From Lachnospiraceae bacterium UBA4381 (lineage in GTDB: Bacteria > Bacillota > Clostridia > Lachnospirales > Lachnospiraceae): a DNA stretch of 19,285 nucleotides. The notes under the pieces are model-generated. The model was given only the letters and a program-made list of their open reading frames with translations. It ran no database searches and was not told where the DNA came from. Where the stretch lies: contig DGRT01000105.1 in NCBI GenBank assembly GCA_002391105.1, positions 1 to 19,285 on the forward strand, read 5' to 3'. The translations under genes and the position numbers were made by a program. Each line of letters begins with the position of its first letter. Position 1 is the stretch's first letter. This document shows, one piece after another, positions 16,781 to 19,285 of this stretch.

Positions 16781-17794
16781 ATGAATATTCTACTTGCCCC
16801 TTTGGAGGGTATAACCACATATGTATATAGAAATGCCCTTAATAAATATTATGGAGGCATCGACTGCTATTATACACCTTTTCTAACTGCTACTCATCTT
16901 AAGGGACGCGAAAAACGAGATGTCCTTCCGGCAAATAATCCGGAACTAAACCTGATACCTCAGATTCTGACAAATGAACCTGAAACCTTTCTCTGTATTA
17001 CAGACCAACTGGCTGAACTGGGCTATAAAAAGGTAAATCTCAATCTGGGCTGTCCCTCCGGAACCGTTATTTCCAAGAAAAGAGGAGCGGGATTTCTGAC
17101 TGAACCTAAAAGCCTATATGCTTTTCTTGATAAGGTACTGAATAATCTAAATGGAGTAGAGCTTTCCCTCAAAACCAGAATCGGTTTCGAGTTTCTATCA
17201 GAATGGGAAGATCTTCTGGATATCTATAAGAGCTTTCCACTGTCTGAGATTATTATTCATCCAAGACTTAGAAATGAACTGTATGCCGGAAGTGTTCATA
17301 TAGAGGAATTTCAGAAAGCATTTGAAATGATTCCTGACAGTACGAATATTATATATAATGGGGACATCACCAGTATTAAATCACTGAAGCAGGTAATAAA
17401 TGCTATTAGAGAAGTTTCACCGGACTATCCGGAAAGACATGATTTTTCTGTCATGGTCGGTCGAGGCATCATACGTAATCCGGAGCTGGCAAACGTTTTG
17501 AAGAAGTATGCTGTATCATCTTCGGAAGATGTATCACCCGAAGCTTATATTTCAGCAGCTAACAGACCTCTTGTAGATCCTAAGATTTCTGATAAGAATA
17601 CCTTCAGGAAATTTATGAATGAGATCATGGAGAATTATATTACTGAAATGTCTAATGAAAAGCATGTTGTTATGAAAATGAAAGAGCTATGGATATACTT
17701 TGCAGAAGGACTGAGTTTGGATAAGAAGCTTCTTAAAGAGATATTAAAAACCAGTCGTCTTCCGGAATATAAATCATTAGTTCAAATGATATAG
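16781..17794 (+). CDS. tRNA-dihydrouridine synthase family protein
   Basis: A 337-residue FMN-dependent enzyme that reduces specific uridines of tRNA to dihydrouridine. The expected parts are present in order: APLEGIT (6-12) at the start of the barrel, NLGCPSGTVISKKRGAG (88-104) with catalytic Cys91, KTR (131-133), IIHPR with His160, NGD (193-195) and the phosphate-binding GRGIIRNP (227-234). Length is normal and it appears intact. ATG 16781 has AAAAGGAG 6 bp upstream and a good promoter before it. It does not show which Dus subgroup it belongs to. It ends 19 bp from the convergent small membrane-protein gene. Confidence 0.93.
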   Translation: MNILLAPLEGITTYVYRNALNKYYGGIDCYYTPFLTATHLKGREKRDVLPANNPELNLIPQILTNEPETFLCITDQLAELGYKKVNLNLGCPSGTVISKKRGAGFLTEPKSLYAFLDKVLNNLNGVELSLKTRIGFEFLSEWEDLLDIYKSFPLSEIIIHPRLRNELYAGSVHIEEFQKAFEMIPDSTNIIYNGDITSIKSLKQVINAIREVSPDYPERHDFSVMVGRGIIRNPELANVLKKYAVSSSEDVSPEAYISAANRPLVDPKISDKNTFRKFMNEIMENYITEMSNEKHVVMKMKELWIYFAEGLSLDKKLLKEILKTSRLPEYKSLVQMI

Positions 17795-17813
17795 AAGACT
17801 TCATATGTCCAGT

Positions 17814-18089
17814 CTACACCGGGGCATCAGTCAGTTTAACCGAAATATCTTCATTATTTATTATCATACGAGGATCATCTGTTTGGGCTGTTATAGTTTT
17901 TTCTTCCCTTTCAATATTAATATATTCAAAATCATCAAGATCTAATACAAGTTGATTCGGTACTCTTTTATCTGCAAAAACGCAACAGAAAAGAGCCCCC
18001 AGAAAAGCACATACGATGAGTTTGATTATTAGTCTTTGTAAAGTGAATATTTTGCTATTTTTTATCTTTTGTGTATATTTACCAAACAT
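17814..18089 (-). CDS. small membrane protein, possibly a truncated remnant
   Basis: A 91-residue reading frame with a basic N-terminus, one hydrophobic span (about 20-40) and a polar outer part (VLDLDDFEYINIEREEKTI). ATG 18089 has a modest GGGA site upstream. The sequence after the span looks like the start of an extracellular domain that ends abruptly. It may therefore be the N-terminal remnant of a larger surface-polysaccharide protein rather than a complete gene. It lies 61 bp after the broken ABC ATPase gene, which supports a decayed locus. I do not recognise a family, and the truncation is inference. Confidence 0.5.
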   Translation of the reverse strand: MFGKYTQKIKNSKIFTLQRLIIKLIVCAFLGALFCCVFADKRVPNQLVLDLDDFEYINIEREEKTITAQTDDPRMIINNEDISVKLTDAPV

Positions 18090-18150
18090 TTTATATCATT
18101 CCCGTATGAACAGCATGCTTATAATCGTGAACCACTTCCGCTGTTTTTCC

Positions 18151-18558
18151 TTATGAAACAATCTTACCCTTATTCATCCAGATTACAGTTGAACACAATT
18201 CTTCAATTGTTGGTAATGTATGAGATACAATCAAAACGGTACAGTCATTATTCTGTATCAATTCCCGCATACGTTTTTCACTCTTTTTTCTGAAATGCTC
18301 ATCACCTACACTAAGCACCTCATCAATCAGAAGTATATCTGTTTCCAATGTTGAAGTGATAGCAAATGCAAGTTTTGAATACATACCGCTTGAGTACGTT
18401 TTTACAGGCATATCAATAAAGTTTCCTATCTCCAAGAACTCTATAATGCCATTTTCCTTTTGAGCTATTTCTTCTTTGGTAAACTCCATTAAAAGCCCAG
18501 ATATATAAATATTCTTCCTTCCTGTCATCTCAGGCATGAAACCTGCTTCTATAGCCAA
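18151..18558 (-). pseudogene. 5'-truncated polysaccharide-exporter ABC ATPase (Wzt/TagH type)
   Basis: The 135 or so residues match the C-terminal half of ATPases that export O-antigen, teichoic acid or capsule-like polymers. GLLAIEAGFMPEMTGRKNIY is the family's characteristic stretch ahead of the helical region. The signature (YSSGMYSKLAFA), Walker B and D-loop (ILLIDEVLSVGD) and switch His (SHTLPTIEEL) follow. The Walker A half, about 90-100 residues, is missing. Upstream in frame the homology fades at about 18570 and a stop codon lies at 18592-18594. It could not bind ATP normally. The only starts are a TTG at 18558 and an ATG at 18537, neither with a good ribosome site. No permease partner is visible. 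Confidence 0.8.
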
Positions 18559-18572
18559 TAGTCCTATTTGTC

Positions 18573-18595
18573 GTAACAGCCTATGTGGTTGTTAC
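18573..18595. repeat. imperfect hairpin at the break of the ABC ATPase gene
   Basis: Arms 18573-18581 (GTAACAGCC) and 18587-18595 (GGTTGTTAC) form a nine-pair stem with one G-T wobble and a five-base loop. It starts within a few bases of where homology to the ATPase family stops (about 18570). No T-run follows on either strand. Confidence 0.55.
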
Positions 18596-18641
18596 ACTGA
18601 AAAGTTTAGAAGAAATAGGGGATTGTTTTTAGGAAGGGATG

Positions 18642-18679
18642 CGTCACATTCATGTGATGGCGCACGTCACACAAATGTG
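18642..18679. repeat. two palindromic 15-bp repeats, 23 bp apart
   Basis: CGTCACATTCATGTG (18642-18656) and CGTCACACAAATGTG (18665-18679) agree at 12 of 15 positions. Both have a CACA...TGTG symmetry, and the first extends to a perfect TCACAT-TC-ATGTGA. The two-turn spacing would suit a regulator pair or an element end. Function unknown. Confidence 0.5.
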
Positions 18680-18688
18680 CATTCGAGC

Positions 18689-18720
18689 AAAAAGAAAAGC
18701 GCCTGCATTTAAGCAAGCGC
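18689..18720 (-). terminator. intrinsic terminator after the DUF234-type ATPase gene
   Basis: On the minus strand GCGCTTGC and GCAGGCGC (18720-18713 and 18706-18699) form an eight-pair stem with one wobble and a six-base loop. TTTTCTTTTT (18698-18689) follows directly. It lies 53 bp after the stop at 18774 and would end that transcript before the ABC fragment. Confidence 0.75.
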
Positions 18721-18773
18721 CGGTAAATCGCCAAAAACGCAATGAACCGAAATGTTTTGGCTTTTTATACGTC

Positions 18774-19285
18774 TTAGAACTGTTTTAACGATTTAAGGTA
18801 ATCCTCTACATTCAGGTAACTGATACCATCGCATTCTGCCGGCTCACCCCGGTAAATCACATACTTTCCTGCTATATCACCATACCTATGACTCGTCATA
18901 GAGCATTTCTCATCATCATTCAAATGACGAAATTGTTCAGGGATCTGTTTTTTACTATACTTTACCTCATAGATCCTGCAGGTGAGTTCTCTGGTATCAC
19001 ATACGACCATATCAAACTCACCAATCGGGAACTGTAGCTTAAACACCTTTTTGTCCGGACTGGCCAGTCTGGTTTCCAAAAGGATTATTTCTTCCATCAT
19101 TCTTCCGCGTATTTCAGACAAAAGCCTGTCTAATATACGCTTCCTATCCCTCGCAGATAATTCCAGAAACTGCTCATCGAGAAGAATGCTTTCCATAATG
19201 GCTTCTGCCTGTGCATATCGCAAGCCCGGCTGTGTTATGACTGTGAGTTTTCCTTTTTTGCTGACCTCCGGCAATGATTCCAGAT
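18774..19285 (-). CDS. C-terminal part of a DUF234-type ATPase (partial, runs off the edge)
   Basis: The frame is open to the right edge of the window, so only the last 170 or so codons are present; the apparent TTG at 19274 is not a real start. The sequence fits the C-terminal DUF234 region of the archaeal-type STAND/AAA ATPases. GEFDMVVCDTRELTCRIYEVKYS has the Asp...Glu-x-Lys pattern of a PD-(D/E)xK nuclease-like fold, as predicted for this domain. The N-terminal P-loop ATPase should lie beyond the window. Such genes are widespread, often patchily distributed and of unclear function. It ends in a terminator at 18689-18720, so it is a separate unit from the broken ABC gene. Confidence 0.75.
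   Translation of the reverse strand, partial: LESLPEVSKKGKLTVITQPGLRYAQAEAIMESILLDEQFLELSARDRKRILDRLLSEIRGRMMEEIILLETRLASPDKKVFKLQFPIGEFDMVVCDTRELTCRIYEVKYSKKQIPEQFRHLNDDEKCSMTSHRYGDIAGKYVIYRGEPAECDGISYLNVEDYLKSLKQF

Overview
The window looks like chromosomal DNA of a low-to-mid GC Gram-positive anaerobe, most likely a Lachnospiraceae-type member of Clostridia (Bacillota). This rests on A/T-rich intergenic DNA, strong AGGAG-type ribosome binding sites, a PrsW-family protease, a lipoprotein signal peptide and Gram-positive-style exporters. The assignment is inferred from general appearance, not from a marker gene.

Layout, left to right. 1-335: T-rich non-coding DNA ending in a good promoter for a two-span membrane protein (336-1574, +). 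Its C-terminal repeats overlap, tail to tail, the end of a minus-strand set: an iron-type alcohol dehydrogenase, a DUF3298/RsiV-like lipoprotein and an EamA-type drug/metabolite transporter (5526 down to 1537). Both gaps in that set are 12 bp, so it is probably one operon. Divergent from it is a 584-residue cytosolic protein with two helix-turn-helix modules and an unrecognised C-terminal region (5787-7541), preceded by a perfect 7-4-7 palindrome.

7549-13333 (minus) is a four-gene ABC export module: a LolD/MacB-type ATPase, a large FtsX-like permease, a membrane-anchored extracellular protein with CARDB/NEW3-like beta domains, and a second, MacB-like permease. The ATPase gene lies between two different non-coding tandem repeat arrays (4 x 30 bp and 3 x about 22 bp). 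Upstream on the same strand are a PrsW-family intramembrane metalloprotease carrying a repeat-rich linker and a C-terminal zinc ribbon (TTG start), and an AI-2E-family membrane protein with a long charged repetitive tail.

A divergent tRNA-dihydrouridine synthase gene (16781-17794, +) has a good promoter. It is followed by what looks like a decayed or rearranged surface-polysaccharide locus on the minus strand: a 91-residue orphan membrane protein and the C-terminal part of a Wzt/TagH-type ABC ATPase that lacks its Walker A half. An imperfect hairpin sits at the break. Past it come a pair of palindromic 15-bp repeats, an intrinsic terminator, and the 3' end of a DUF234-type ATPase gene that runs off the right edge.

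The most unusual pattern is that four unrelated tandem arrays (three coding, one non-coding) share exactly a 30-bp period. The least explained units are the tandem-HTH regulator and the four-component, two-permease ABC module. I saw no rRNA, tRNA, CRISPR array, intact transposase or phage gene.
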